From NCBI GenBank assembly GCA_021734325.1, contig JAIPJF010000001.1, positions 24,232 to 88,231 of the forward strand: a DNA stretch of 64,000 nucleotides, written 5' to 3'. Origin of the DNA: Fidelibacterota bacterium. GTDB taxonomy: Bacteria > Fidelibacterota > UBA8477 > JABMPR01. This document shows positions 25,125 through 34,542 of the stretch, piece by piece. Numbering within the stretch: the first letter of the stretch is position 1; every line of letters starts with the position of its first letter. A program made the position numbers and the translations under genes. The notes under the pieces are model-generated. The model did not search any database, was not told the DNA's origin, and was given only the letters and a program-made list of their open reading frames with translations.

Positions 25125-26474
25125 ATGAAAAAATTGATCCATATCGTTGATGATGAAGCCTTCATGAGGCAGAATATCATCGATGCTTTGTCCAGCCAAA
25201 AGGTTGAATTCATTGAATCAAGCGACGGTCTGGCAGCCATTGAAGTGTTGGAAAGCAAGCAACCGAATTTATTGCTTCTGGACATTAACCTGCCAGGCAT
25301 GGATGGTCTCTCAGTGCTGAAGAAGGCGCGCATTCTGCACCCCCAGCTTCCCATTATCATGTTGACTGCCCACGGGACCAGCGAACGGGCGATCCGGGCC
25401 ATGAAAAATGGTGCCTTTGATTACCTGGAGAAGCCCTTTGAACTGGAAGAATTTTTATTGATCGTTGAACGGGCTCTGGAGTACAGTGATCTCATAAATG
25501 AAATTCAACAACTTCGCTCGGAACGAACGCGCGACTCACAGCTTACGGGAAATGAGATCGTTGGTCGAAGTGAAGGCATGCAGGAGGTGTTTAAACTCAT
25601 TGGCAAGGTGGCCATGACAAATGCTCCCGTTCTGATTGAGGGAGAGAGTGGCACTGGCAAGGAACTGATTGCCGATGCCATCCAGCGCCATTCAGACCGA
25701 AAAAGTGAACCCTACATCAAAGTCAATTGTGGTGCCCTGCCGGAGACTTTGCTGGAGAGTGAGATATTTGGACATGAAAAGGGAGCGTATACGGGAGCTC
25801 ATTCACGGGTCATGGGTCGTTTTGAGTTGGCCCATGGCGGCACCATCCTCCTGGATGAGTTGAACAGCATGCCCCTCTCACTTCAGGTAAAATTGCTACG
25901 GGTTCTTGAAACAGGGACCTTTGAAAGGCTGGGAGGGGAAAAGTCGGTTCAGGCGAATGTTCGGGTTCTGGCCATTACCAATCGGGATGCTGAGTATGAA
26001 GTTGCCCATGGTCATTTGAGAGAGGATCTGTTTTACAGATTAAATGTGGTCCGGATCATTGTACCTCCCTTAAGAAAAAGACTGGATGATCTGCCTCTAT
26101 TGATGGAACATTTTATTCACAAATACAGCCCCACAAGAAAGGTCATGATCTCCCCTGAAACGATCGAAAAATCGAGGGACTATGATTGGCCCGGTAATGT
26201 GCGCGAGCTTGAGAATACGATTCGGAGTCATCTGGTATTGACCCAGGGAAACGTTTTATCCTTTGATAAAACAGATTCAGCAGGGAAAGCGGGTGTGGAA
26301 GGGGTGACTCAGGAGAATTTGAACTTCAAGGAACGGATCTCTGCCCTGGAGCGGGAGCTCATCTTATCGGCCCTCTATAAAAGTGGCGATAATAAAGCCA
26401 TGGCGGCGCGATTACTCGGGATAAATCGACGCTTACTTTATTCCAAGATAAGTGAATATGAAATCGAGCTTTAA
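25125..26474 (+). CDS. NtrC-family sigma-54 response regulator
   Basis: 449 residues. Receiver domain with phospho-acceptor Asp53 (LLLLDINLPGMDG) and TAHGT; AAA+ domain with Walker A GESGTGKE (173-180), the sigma-54 loop as GAYTGA (220-225) and Walker B GGTILLDEL; and a Fis-type helix-turn-helix at the C-terminus (KAMAARLLGINRRLLYSKI). It activates sigma-54 promoters when phosphorylated. Paired with the kinase just upstream. The closest sigma-54-like promoter drives the divergent beta-propeller gene. Confidence 0.95.
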   Translation: MKKLIHIVDDEAFMRQNIIDALSSQKVEFIESSDGLAAIEVLESKQPNLLLLDINLPGMDGLSVLKKARILHPQLPIIMLTAHGTSERAIRAMKNGAFDYLEKPFELEEFLLIVERALEYSDLINEIQQLRSERTRDSQLTGNEIVGRSEGMQEVFKLIGKVAMTNAPVLIEGESGTGKELIADAIQRHSDRKSEPYIKVNCGALPETLLESEIFGHEKGAYTGAHSRVMGRFELAHGGTILLDELNSMPLSLQVKLLRVLETGTFERLGGEKSVQANVRVLAITNRDAEYEVAHGHLREDLFYRLNVVRIIVPPLRKRLDDLPLLMEHFIHKYSPTRKVMISPETIEKSRDYDWPGNVRELENTIRSHLVLTQGNVLSFDKTDSAGKAGVEGVTQENLNFKERISALERELILSALYKSGDNKAMAARLLGINRRLLYSKISEYEIEL

Positions 26475-26541
26475 GATAGAGAAATGGAGTTGGATTTTGA
26501 GTTCCGCCTATGGATTCGGGAGCATTGCCAGTGTACGCAAG

Positions 26542-27729
26542 ATGAAATGCTATGCCCTCGCTGGATTGCTGCTCTTCTTCTTCAGGTGTGAACATTCAGG
26601 TGAGAAACAATCTAACCCGGCTCATGTCCTGGGTACAAACTCAAATCATCTGACCCTGGACAATGCTTCATTCCCTGTAAAGGGAGTCGTGTATGTTCCA
26701 TTTGCCCCTGGGTATTTACCCTGGCAATTTGAATTTGACGATCAACTCCCAAGTATATTGCAGGATCGTATTAATCAGGACATTGATAGTATCAAAGCCC
26801 TCGGTGTAAATACGATACGACTTTGGGGAGCCCCAAAATACTGCTATAAAAGAATTGCCCAGGAATCAGACATCCTTATTCTTCAGACCATCTGGCTGGA
26901 TAGTGAACATGAGGATTTTCGTTCCAGTGAATTTCTCAACTCGAGCAAAACAGTCATTACAGATGCAATTTCCAAAATTTTTTCCATCATGGATCCAAAT
27001 GACCCGGTCATCCTGGCATACCTTCTGGGAAATGAACTTTCCAGACAAAGCATACTCAGCACGAATCAGGCGCATCCGGGGAGCTATGCCTTTGCAGGCG
27101 AGTACATTCAGACTGATTCCACCTTGACGGCGACAGAGTTGACATTGGCTGAACTTGCTGATTATTTAAAACAAGTTGTGGTTTCCTTTACATCAGTTGA
27201 ACCTCTTGTGAGTTATTCGAACGAGTTAAGGACATTTGACATTCTGGATACCCCATTTCTTGATTTCAGAAGCTACAATGTTTACTCATACGCAGTTGAC
27301 TATTATGTTAAGAATCATGTACCAGGTTCCAGCAGCGGAACCATTACCCAGGGATTTATCGAAACCTTAAAATCGAAGCACCCGGATATGCCGTTACTCA
27401 TAACGGAAACCGGTTTGAGTGTCAGTCCCCTTGCGACTCACGTCGGTCCACCCAATTATGGATATGGTGGGAATACTGAGACTGAACAGGCTGAGGGGAT
27501 CCTGCAAACCATTCAGGATATTGAAACGGCATCACCCCCCATTGCAGGGCTTATCGTCCATGAGTTTAACGATGCCTGGTGGAAATATGATCTAGAGGAT
27601 TCATATACCCAGGATCCGGCAGACATTGAGGAATGGTTTGGGATTGTGGGATTCACTGGGGATCTGTCCAATTGGCAACTTTCTCCCAGGAAAGCGTATA
27701 CTGCCCTTCGTATGCATTGGAACAATTGA
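26542..27729 (+). CDS. Lipoprotein with glycoside-hydrolase-like TIM barrel
   Basis: 395 residues from the ATG at 26542, chosen because a lipoprotein signal (ALAGLLLFFFRCEH) starts there; an alternative ATG at 26458 overlaps the regulator gene and would add 28 residues. Motifs resemble clan GH-A enzymes (GH2/GH5-like): IKALGVNTIRLWGAP, ILAYLLGNELSR (NE, acid/base) and LLITETGLS (E, nucleophile). Both catalytic glutamates seem present, so it may cleave a glycan. Immediately after the two-component genes, so possibly co-expressed. Confidence 0.65.
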   Translation: MKCYALAGLLLFFFRCEHSGEKQSNPAHVLGTNSNHLTLDNASFPVKGVVYVPFAPGYLPWQFEFDDQLPSILQDRINQDIDSIKALGVNTIRLWGAPKYCYKRIAQESDILILQTIWLDSEHEDFRSSEFLNSSKTVITDAISKIFSIMDPNDPVILAYLLGNELSRQSILSTNQAHPGSYAFAGEYIQTDSTLTATELTLAELADYLKQVVVSFTSVEPLVSYSNELRTFDILDTPFLDFRSYNVYSYAVDYYVKNHVPGSSSGTITQGFIETLKSKHPDMPLLITETGLSVSPLATHVGPPNYGYGGNTETEQAEGILQTIQDIETASPPIAGLIVHEFNDAWWKYDLEDSYTQDPADIEEWFGIVGFTGDLSNWQLSPRKAYTALRMHWNN

Positions 27730-27767
27730 ATGAAGTTGGTTGGAAGCAAAATAATGAATAGTCTATT

Positions 27768-28400
27768 ATGATGTTTTTAAAAGTCATACTATACATTGTT
27801 TTAATAATGGTAACATTCCATTCTTGTGATTCATTTTCATTATACGATTGTGGCAACAATCCTGGTCCATTTGATTATGACTATACTTGGGTTGATTGCA
27901 ACTTAAAAATTCGCACAGTGGGGATGCCAATGGACGATGGTGAATATGAATCCTATATATTTGCTCTCGACGGCTATGAATACATTTTCGATGAGGAGAC
28001 TCCAGATTGTGGTTATTGGAGATACGAATGGGATATAAGCCCAATTATTGAATATGAGATTATACGGAATGATACTGTATGGCACGAATACGATATTAAA
28101 CTACCATTTCCCTCAAAATATTACAGCATGAACCACGAATGCGATACTACCTTGCTTTCTTCTGATTGTAATCTTTTTGTGAACACGCCTGTTAAATTGA
28201 AATATAGGTTTTCTGATTTATTATTCAAAGATGGGACCACACTACCCGCTCCTGCTCCAATAAACACTGCTATACCTGAGAACATAGATAGCACATCAAC
28301 TGTACACGTAAGAATTGAATTTGCTTACAGTAAATTAGCTATTAAGGGTAGTGATGGAAACTGGGTAACAAATTCGAGGCCATTTTATATAATTCGATAA
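27768..28400 (+). CDS. Hypothetical lipoprotein
   Basis: 210 residues, AT-rich. A lipoprotein signal ends at TFHSCDS. The mature part is rich in Tyr, Asp and aromatic residues with several Cys (CGNNPG, CNLKIR, CGYWRYEW, CDTT, CNLF) that may form disulfides. I do not recognise a family. Start at ATG 27768 could be one codon later. It begins an AT-rich stretch (27.7-30.5 kb) with no well-known genes, which suggests accessory DNA. Confidence 0.55.
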   Translation: MMFLKVILYIVLIMVTFHSCDSFSLYDCGNNPGPFDYDYTWVDCNLKIRTVGMPMDDGEYESYIFALDGYEYIFDEETPDCGYWRYEWDISPIIEYEIIRNDTVWHEYDIKLPFPSKYYSMNHECDTTLLSSDCNLFVNTPVKLKYRFSDLLFKDGTTLPAPAPINTAIPENIDSTSTVHVRIEFAYSKLAIKGSDGNWVTNSRPFYIIR

Positions 28401-28577
28401 AAGGCATTTCCTAATTCTTAGGTGGCACATAATGGATTGTTTGGGGCAATGGGTTTACTGTGCAATAACCAGGTAATTCGATTCCGTGATGGGATTATTT
28501 GCCATGCAGGATACAGAAACAAGGAAGATAACAAGTATGAAAACAGGTCGCTTCAACGTACTTTTCATAATTGGCTC

Positions 28578-29813
28578 CTAATCAATCTTCATTTTGAGAT
28601 TATAAATCCTGTTGTCGAATTGGGCTGAGACCCTTTCCCCATTACCTGAAACACTTATATTACCGTGGAGTTTTTTATTTCCCTTGTATGTTCTTAACGT
28701 TGTACCTTCTAGGAAAATGTCTCTTGTTTTATGGATATTAACAACAACGAGTTGAAATAACGTTTCATTAGGAGTTAGTTTACGATGTAAAATAAAAAGT
28801 TCTTCGGTTTTAGGGGCATAGTCAACATCAACAAAATTTCTTCCAAGACTTTGTGTAATCTTATTAACAACTAGACCATTTAAAATATCATAAACGATAA
28901 TCTCTTTTCCATCAACAACAGTTATGATGTATTTGTCATCTGACGAAATCTGAACATTACCTGGGGAAAACCGCACATTATTTAACTCTGTTACCATATT
29001 ACCCGCACGATCTAGAATTTCAATCTTGCCTCTAAAAAGAGATTCCTTTGGAAGCGCTACAGCAAAATACTCACCTGAAATAGAATTATGTATAATTGGG
29101 AAAAATCTAGCATCTATTCCCTTTTCATATTTTCGCTCCCACATCAATTGATTGTATTTATTAACTACAAAAATTTGGGCGGCTTTTTTATCGTTTTGCC
29201 AGATTCCTGCTACGACATGTATGTCACCAGTGATGGAATTGTAACTACTGTTCGCTCCCATCCAATCACCGAATAAAATAGCTTGATTCCCAGCTTTTAC
29301 AATTTGTAGAGGCAAAGATTTCTCTGGTGTCATTAATGACCATGTTTTCCTGCGATTATCATATACTAGCACTCTCCCATCAGCAAATGGTGAAGGATAT
29401 TGTATCATACTGGAATCTGAATAACTATGATGTGCTATTTGTGCTCCGAAATGATTATAAATTGTAATCTCTTTTCTATCCCCTTTTTTTTGTATGGAAT
29501 AATAGCAATCCTTTGCAGAATTTTGATTGATATATATTTTATTCCCCTCTGGAGAAACGCTAGGAAGTTTAATATCTTCATCCGTTACCAAAGTTTTTAT
29601 CTCGTTCACATGTAGGCCATCACGACCCGTTTTTCTCTTAAAGGACAATAATTTTCTTGGCTCATCGAATGATTTATTTTCATATATGGGAGACTTGAAA
29701 TCCTTTGAAAGTTCAATGGTTGACTCAATCTCATAGTTCACATTTGTTGGTTGCGAAAAACATAATGCAATCATCCCTAAAATTGATAGTAATATCTTCT
29801 TAATCATTTTCAT
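28578..29813 (-). CDS. Hypothetical exported beta-propeller-like protein
   Basis: 411 residues. Signal peptide ends IALCFSQ. The rest holds repeated four-strand-like units (LPSVSPEGNKIYINQ; VQISSDDKYIITVVDGKEIIVYDILNGLVV; HGNISVSGNGERVSAQFDNRIYNLK) typical of WD40/PQQ-like propellers. No catalytic residues identified. The region is AT-rich relative to the operons on both sides. Stop is followed on the + strand by no gene for about 180 bases. Confidence 0.6.
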   Translation of the reverse strand: MKMIKKILLSILGMIALCFSQPTNVNYEIESTIELSKDFKSPIYENKSFDEPRKLLSFKRKTGRDGLHVNEIKTLVTDEDIKLPSVSPEGNKIYINQNSAKDCYYSIQKKGDRKEITIYNHFGAQIAHHSYSDSSMIQYPSPFADGRVLVYDNRRKTWSLMTPEKSLPLQIVKAGNQAILFGDWMGANSSYNSITGDIHVVAGIWQNDKKAAQIFVVNKYNQLMWERKYEKGIDARFFPIIHNSISGEYFAVALPKESLFRGKIEILDRAGNMVTELNNVRFSPGNVQISSDDKYIITVVDGKEIIVYDILNGLVVNKITQSLGRNFVDVDYAPKTEELFILHRKLTPNETLFQLVVVNIHKTRDIFLEGTTLRTYKGNKKLHGNISVSGNGERVSAQFDNRIYNLKMKID

Positions 29814-29819
29814 ACGCTC

Positions 29820-30092
29820 CTATTTCGCCATATCGATTTGCCAATCTTCTGAAGTGAAATTCCCCTGAAAGTCATACACTTCAATTGTTAATGTCATCGG
29901 ACCTAATGCATGATCACTCGGGTCAAAAGCCCCACTATAGTCGTTTGTATTGTGACTAGCTTGGGTAAAATCGTTGGTGATATAGTGTCTTACGAATGCG
30001 TTGTCAAATGTATGGCCTTCGGTTTCAAAGTAGGCATCTTGTTCCTGTAATTCTGATGAACAATATAACAATTCCAATTTCTTATTATTCAA
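29820..30092 (-). pseudogene. C-terminal fragment of an exported protein
   Basis: About 90 residues from a TTG (the frame is open a little further up, to a stop near 30130) without signal peptide, ATG or ribosome site. The end (LTIEVYDFQGNFTSEDWQIDMAK) looks like the last strands of an Ig-like beta-sandwich. It ends 6 bases before the propeller gene starts. Best read as the remnant of a larger gene whose 5' part has been lost; it could be a real small gene with a rare start. Confidence 0.35.
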
Positions 30093-30573
30093 AATAGGTG
30101 GATGTCTTTTTAATAGCTCTTGCCCACTTCATCAACCATACATCTTCAATCCCATGTCAGCAATACTTTAGATGTTCTGAAAGTCGGGATTGGAGAAATA
30201 CATAGTGAATTGGACAAAAGAAGTATCGCACAAAATCTTAATCCTCAACTCGTTGATGAAATAAATGATCATATACTGTTCTTGTTTCATTCCGAATCAC
30301 TTTATACAGAGGAATATGCTTGATTCATTGAGTCATCTCAAGCTAATTCGAATTGCCGGAGATTAATTTGCTTGTAGTCAGGGACACAAACTAGCATGAT
30401 ATCGCTGGTATTGTCCGCATTTTCGTAGTCCGCATTTGCTGTTCGCTGGCAGCTCCAGCTCTACTCACACAATGCGTTCGTGGTGTCGCAGGCTGGTACC
30501 CACTGTCATCTCCTGGCGTGATCTTGTCCCATCATGGCGACAAAAAAGCAGTTAAATACTTAATATTAGCTAT
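30093..30573. other. Intergenic stretch, no gene seen
   Basis: No credible gene on either strand; short frames here start with TTG and have no ribosome site. Positions 30523-30552 hold two short motifs (CTTGTCCCATCATGGC and ACAAAAAAGCAGT) that recur on the far side of the next gene at 32432-32444 and about 32487-32502. Confidence 0.5.
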
Positions 30574-32214
30574 TTATTTTAAATATGTAGCTTTGACCAC
30601 TTGCTTTAATTCAGGATTTGACTGCGTCCAAACGTTGATTAAATAAATGCCAGACGAAATCTCAGCCGTTGAAAAATTAATCAGCAACCTATTAACTCCT
30701 GGTTTTCCACTCTGAGAGGTGGATTGTATATACCTTCCATTTAGATCATAAATGTCTGCATATATCTTATCATATGTGTTTATCTGACATTGGATTGCGA
30801 GACTGGAATTGAAGGGATTGGGATATAGTGAAACAAGCCTTAGCGCATCAGGTAAGGGTGAGTTTGGTTTGCGATCATCAATGCCTGTGAGACTCCCTAC
30901 AAGGCCATTTGGCCCCAATTGCGTGACGTAACTGCTAGAGTTAATATCAAAAACATAAATGATACCATCTGCACCATCCGAGACGGATTTCCCCCATAGA
31001 CTTGTATAGTTATTGTATCCATAAATTTTTGTATTGTCGGGCCAAAACAAATCACCATTGCGATCTATCCGTTGCGCAATATGACTATTGTCACCCTGAT
31101 AAGTGGAGATAAAGCTCTCCGAACCACTTAAGGATACCGAAGGATGTTTAACTTTTGCTTTGGTAACAAACAAGGCTGTTGAATCATATTGCAATTGGCC
31201 GGAATTGTCTACCCACTGGCTAAAAAATCTTCCAGAAGATTCATCCTTCCTAAATTGAACAATTGCCCCTCCGGATTCATCAGGTATCAGATTCAAGATA
31301 GAGTATACGGTATCAGAAATTTTGATACCTTCTGTCGGCCAAATATGTTGAAAATCAAGATCAACTTTATAAACACTCGTATAGTAGTCATGATAAAATA
31401 TATGTTCTTCGCTGTCTTGCTTGAAACCCCCAAGAGGTTGCATGTTAAAATTGTAGCGCTCAAGGAATGTGAAACTTTTATCCGGTTCAACTATCTGAGC
31501 ATGAATCTGAATCCAATTATTAATAGCTCTTGTATATACGAGCAGTACACCTGAAGAGCTTGAGAAAGTGATATAACTGAGATCTCTTATCACTGTGTCA
31601 ACAAGTACTCCCAAACTATCCCACACGATTTCACCTTCAGAATTTATCTTTTGTATAAAAAGATCTGACCACTCTCCCCATGGGTCATTTCGGTAATCCT
31701 TCCAGGCTACATAAGCACCACCTAAATCATCAGAGACTACATAACTATTAATGTAGGGGAAGTAATCGTCAGTTCCGCTCGCATTATCTGGTGTGACCAC
31801 CACCCCTTCACCCCATAGCTTTTCTCCATCAGGTGAGATTTTCTGAACACGGATATGTGCATCTCCCCAATCCCAACCACCTATGTATTTGATATCCCGA
31901 TAAGAAACGATCAGGCTGCTATCTGAGGCAAGTGCTGCAGATTGATGAGGCTGCTCATCGTAGACCCCATCCAAGGACACATCCTCCCAGACTTTTACCC
32001 CGTCATGATTGATGCGTGTACAGAGCCCGTTATAGTCCCCGTGAACGATATAAGCGCCCCCTTGACCATCCTCTACAACTTGCTTATTCCTTCCTGAGCC
32101 GATAAGAATTGCTGAATCTGGTGAGGTGGGCCACTGAGCGAACAAAATATTGCTACATAATATGAAAAGGATTATTAAAGTAATTACCCTGGCTCTAAAT
32201 CTCATACAAAACAC
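30574..32214 (-). CDS. Secreted protein with T9SS tail, unknown function
   Basis: 546 residues. Signal peptide ends SNILFAQW. The body has repeats of the type VQKISPDGEKLWGEGV, IQKINSEGEIVWDSLGV and CTRINHDGVKVWEDV, a propeller-like 'I-x-x-D/E-G-x-x-x-W' pattern seen in FCB surface proteins. The C-terminal ~85 residues (LYPNPFNSSLAIQC... ending VKATYLK) are a T9SS sorting domain. No enzymatic motif. It stands alone, bordered by short direct repeats on both sides. Confidence 0.7.
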   Translation of the reverse strand: MFCMRFRARVITLIILFILCSNILFAQWPTSPDSAILIGSGRNKQVVEDGQGGAYIVHGDYNGLCTRINHDGVKVWEDVSLDGVYDEQPHQSAALASDSSLIVSYRDIKYIGGWDWGDAHIRVQKISPDGEKLWGEGVVVTPDNASGTDDYFPYINSYVVSDDLGGAYVAWKDYRNDPWGEWSDLFIQKINSEGEIVWDSLGVLVDTVIRDLSYITFSSSSGVLLVYTRAINNWIQIHAQIVEPDKSFTFLERYNFNMQPLGGFKQDSEEHIFYHDYYTSVYKVDLDFQHIWPTEGIKISDTVYSILNLIPDESGGAIVQFRKDESSGRFFSQWVDNSGQLQYDSTALFVTKAKVKHPSVSLSGSESFISTYQGDNSHIAQRIDRNGDLFWPDNTKIYGYNNYTSLWGKSVSDGADGIIYVFDINSSSYVTQLGPNGLVGSLTGIDDRKPNSPLPDALRLVSLYPNPFNSSLAIQCQINTYDKIYADIYDLNGRYIQSTSQSGKPGVNRLLINFSTAEISSGIYLINVWTQSNPELKQVVKATYLK

Positions 32215-32652
32215 CTTTCAATGATGTTTGGTTTCATTTTGTATAAGATAGTAGACACTGGATTGTCCACAAACCCTCACAGGATTTCTTTTAGATAAAA
32301 TGCGTTTTTTGTCATTTGAGAGTAAATCAATTGAATGTGCCCCCACATTATGTTCATTTTGTGATGGTAAAATATGTAATTTCACTTGAAATAATAATCG
32401 TTTTCTGACGGAGTTCAAGCGCTTAGAAGGAACAAAAAAGCAGTCAATGAAGACTTCTTATGTGTTTGTTATTACTAGTTTAGCAGCTTGTCCCGTCATA
32501 GCCAGGGGCGACGACGGAGGGGCGGATTTGGTGTTCGCTACCCACCGCCGTTGGCGGGGTTCGCTCCACCTTCCTCCGTCCCGACTCACCGTGTCGGGAC
32601 TCCGGTTGAACCGGCGCTTCGCTAAGGCGGTTCAATAACCGCCCCACAAAGC
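32215..32652. other. GC-rich hairpin region beside tRNA, no gene
   Basis: No credible gene. From about 32500 the DNA turns GC-rich and folds into several hairpins: CCGCC/GGCGG near 32550, GTCCCGAC/GTCGGGAC at about 32578-32600, CCGGTT/AACCGG at 32602-32614. It also holds pieces like the T-arm of the neighbouring tRNA: a direct copy GGGGCGGATTTG near 32519 and an inverted copy GGCGGTTCAATAACCGCCCC at 32626-32645. Confidence 0.5.
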
Positions 32653-32679
32653 AAAAAACCCGCACGAGGCGGGTTTTTT
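32653..32679 (-). terminator. Intrinsic terminator after tRNA-CAU
   Basis: ACCCGCC/GGCGGGT-type stem with a short ACGA loop, flanked by A6 and T6 so that it can act in both directions. It lies 6 bases beyond the 3' end of the minus-strand tRNA gene. Confidence 0.85.
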
Positions 32680-32685
32680 ACTTTG

Positions 32686-32759
32686 TAGCAGGGGGCGGAT
32701 TTGAACCGCCGACACCCGGCTTATGAAGCCGGTGCTCTAACCAACTGAGCTACCCTGCC
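32686..32759 (-). tRNA. tRNA with CAU anticodon (elongator Met, or Ile2)
   Basis: 74 bases, cloverleaf complete on the minus strand: acceptor GGCAGGG, D-arm GCTCAGTTGGTTAGAGC, anticodon arm CCGGCTTCATAAGCCGG with CAT, T-arm with GGTTCAAAT, discriminator A, no encoded CCA. The first acceptor pair is G-U. It lacks the three G-C pairs of an initiator stem, so it is elongator Met or the lysidine-modified Ile tRNA. Confidence 0.92.
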
Positions 32760-32837
32760 ATTTTAAGGCGCGCAAAAGTAGAATAAGGCTCATGGTGTGG
32801 CAAGATAATTAACAATCCGCACACGCTATTTCTTCAG

Positions 32838-34367
32838 CTAGAAAGTTTTCAAATACTCTTCACGGAAATACTTGTTCTTGTGCTCATCAAAAGTATTAAA
32901 CTCATTATCAAGAATGTATTGCAAAGGATCCTCATCACCCATTGAGAGGATCGAATGACACAGGGTGCATTCATCAGAAATGGAGTTCCCTTTCTCATCA
33001 ACCAGATGACGATTGTGGCATCTGAAACACCCGTCGCTCTGTTCGTGCTGCATGAAATTATGACAGGAAAAACAGCCGAACTCAACCTTGTGTCCCAAAT
33101 GGTTTGGGTAAGTGTTCCATCCGATATTCATATTCGGATGAATATTTCGCTTATAAATCGTTTGAATAGCTGCTATCGATGAATCCAGTGTCGGCGTTTC
33201 CATTGTTGAGTACTCTATGGCATAGAAGGATCTTAACCTGTCTTCAATTCCCTGCAATCCTGATGGTTTATCCGGATAATCACCAATGATGGCTGCCAAT
33301 CCCTCTCTCTTGATATAGGGAAGACTGGCATCAACATAGCCATTTGCCAGTGCCAGGTCCATAGCTGCATCCGGTCTCTCATAAATGTGAGTGGCCCGGT
33401 TGTGACAGTCAACGCAATCCATGGTACGAGGTTCAAATTCCGTGATGGTGGAATCAATGAAATGGGTATTGTTAAAGCGATGATACTCTCCGTTTTCCTT
33501 CTTCACCTCTACCCAGATCATCGACTCCCGAATATCATCAACTGAACTGTAGCGTACCTCATTCTCCTCAGAGACATGCCAGTGAATGCCGGTTCCAACA
33601 CCATTGGTGGCATCAACCTTCAGGTTGAGTGTCGTGTACTGGAGGGTATTTGTCTCATCCTCCTTGTAGCGTTTATGTTTGACCAGCTTCGAGCCATAAT
33701 GTTTTTCAGGCCAGTGACATTTGCCACAGGTCTCCCGCGCCGGTCGTAAATTATGAATGGGGGTACCGATCGGTTTGTCATACAGATCGAATATGCTGGA
33801 GACTGCCTGCCAGGCGCCATTGAGCTTTGCAGAGGCAAGCGCTTTTACTCCTTCCCCAATATGGCAGTCTACACAGGGAACTCGAGAGTGGGGTGAAACA
33901 GAATATACGGCCCATTCAGGACCCATGATCTCATGACAGGCAGTACCGCAAAATTCAGATTGATCCATGTAGTGCATGGCACTTGATCCTGCTGCAACAA
34001 GGAATACCACATTGACAACGGTCAGGATCAAAACGATGGGAATGACCTTTTCCCAGAAATCCTGTACATCCACGCCACTGCTTTTAAGTTTATCAATAAA
34101 AACATTGTGAAGGGTTTTGCCCGTCTCTTTTTTCTGAACGCTCCAGGCGATAGGCAGAAGAATAAGACCGATGACAAAAATTATGGGAATGATGAAATAG
34201 GTGACAATACCAGTATAGGTACTTCTAAAAACACCGATCACCGTGAGTCCCTCAAGGACAAAGAATGACATGAATGTTGTACTGGTCAGAATCACACCAA
34301 GTTTACCGATCCAGCTCATGAACAGCAGTTGAATGAACATGATATAACGTTTGAAAAATTCCATCAA
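32838..34367 (-). CDS. Membrane-anchored seven-haem c-type cytochrome, NapC/NirT-like
   Basis: 509 residues. Three hydrophobic segments at the N-terminus (about 15-40, 45-75, 107-128), then a periplasmic part with seven haem sites: one CX3CH (CGTACH) followed by six CXXCH (CVDCH, CGKCH, CVDCH, CFSCH, CFRCH, CTLCH). The opening FCGTACHEIMGPEWAVYSVSPHSR is the NapC/NirT family pattern. Such proteins carry electrons from quinol to a periplasmic reductase. No reductase gene is adjacent; the next genes are a tRNA and, divergently, a transporter. Confidence 0.85.
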   Translation of the reverse strand: MMEFFKRYIMFIQLLFMSWIGKLGVILTSTTFMSFFVLEGLTVIGVFRSTYTGIVTYFIIPIIFVIGLILLPIAWSVQKKETGKTLHNVFIDKLKSSGVDVQDFWEKVIPIVLILTVVNVVFLVAAGSSAMHYMDQSEFCGTACHEIMGPEWAVYSVSPHSRVPCVDCHIGEGVKALASAKLNGAWQAVSSIFDLYDKPIGTPIHNLRPARETCGKCHWPEKHYGSKLVKHKRYKEDETNTLQYTTLNLKVDATNGVGTGIHWHVSEENEVRYSSVDDIRESMIWVEVKKENGEYHRFNNTHFIDSTITEFEPRTMDCVDCHNRATHIYERPDAAMDLALANGYVDASLPYIKREGLAAIIGDYPDKPSGLQGIEDRLRSFYAIEYSTMETPTLDSSIAAIQTIYKRNIHPNMNIGWNTYPNHLGHKVEFGCFSCHNFMQHEQSDGCFRCHNRHLVDEKGNSISDECTLCHSILSMGDEDPLQYILDNEFNTFDEHKNKYFREEYLKTF

Positions 34368-34542
34368 AACTCTCCCAATAAATTCGCAAATAAACTTAAG
34401 GTTCTATTCAACTATAGCAATTCCTTCTCATGTCAAATTTTGGGAATATTTTTATCGTTCAGCCAGTTGTTCCCAATTGGATTCTCGATGGACATCCTTA
34501 TTTTATTCAATCAGATAATTTTGAATCAGGGAAGGTTGTACG

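Noticed and set aside
30120..30323. 67-codon frame on the + strand
   Set aside because: TTG start, no ribosome site, no recognisable product; lies in an otherwise gene-free stretch.
32447..32638. 63-codon frame in the GC-rich hairpin region
   Set aside because: Explained by hairpins and tRNA-like fragments; no ribosome site and no protein features.
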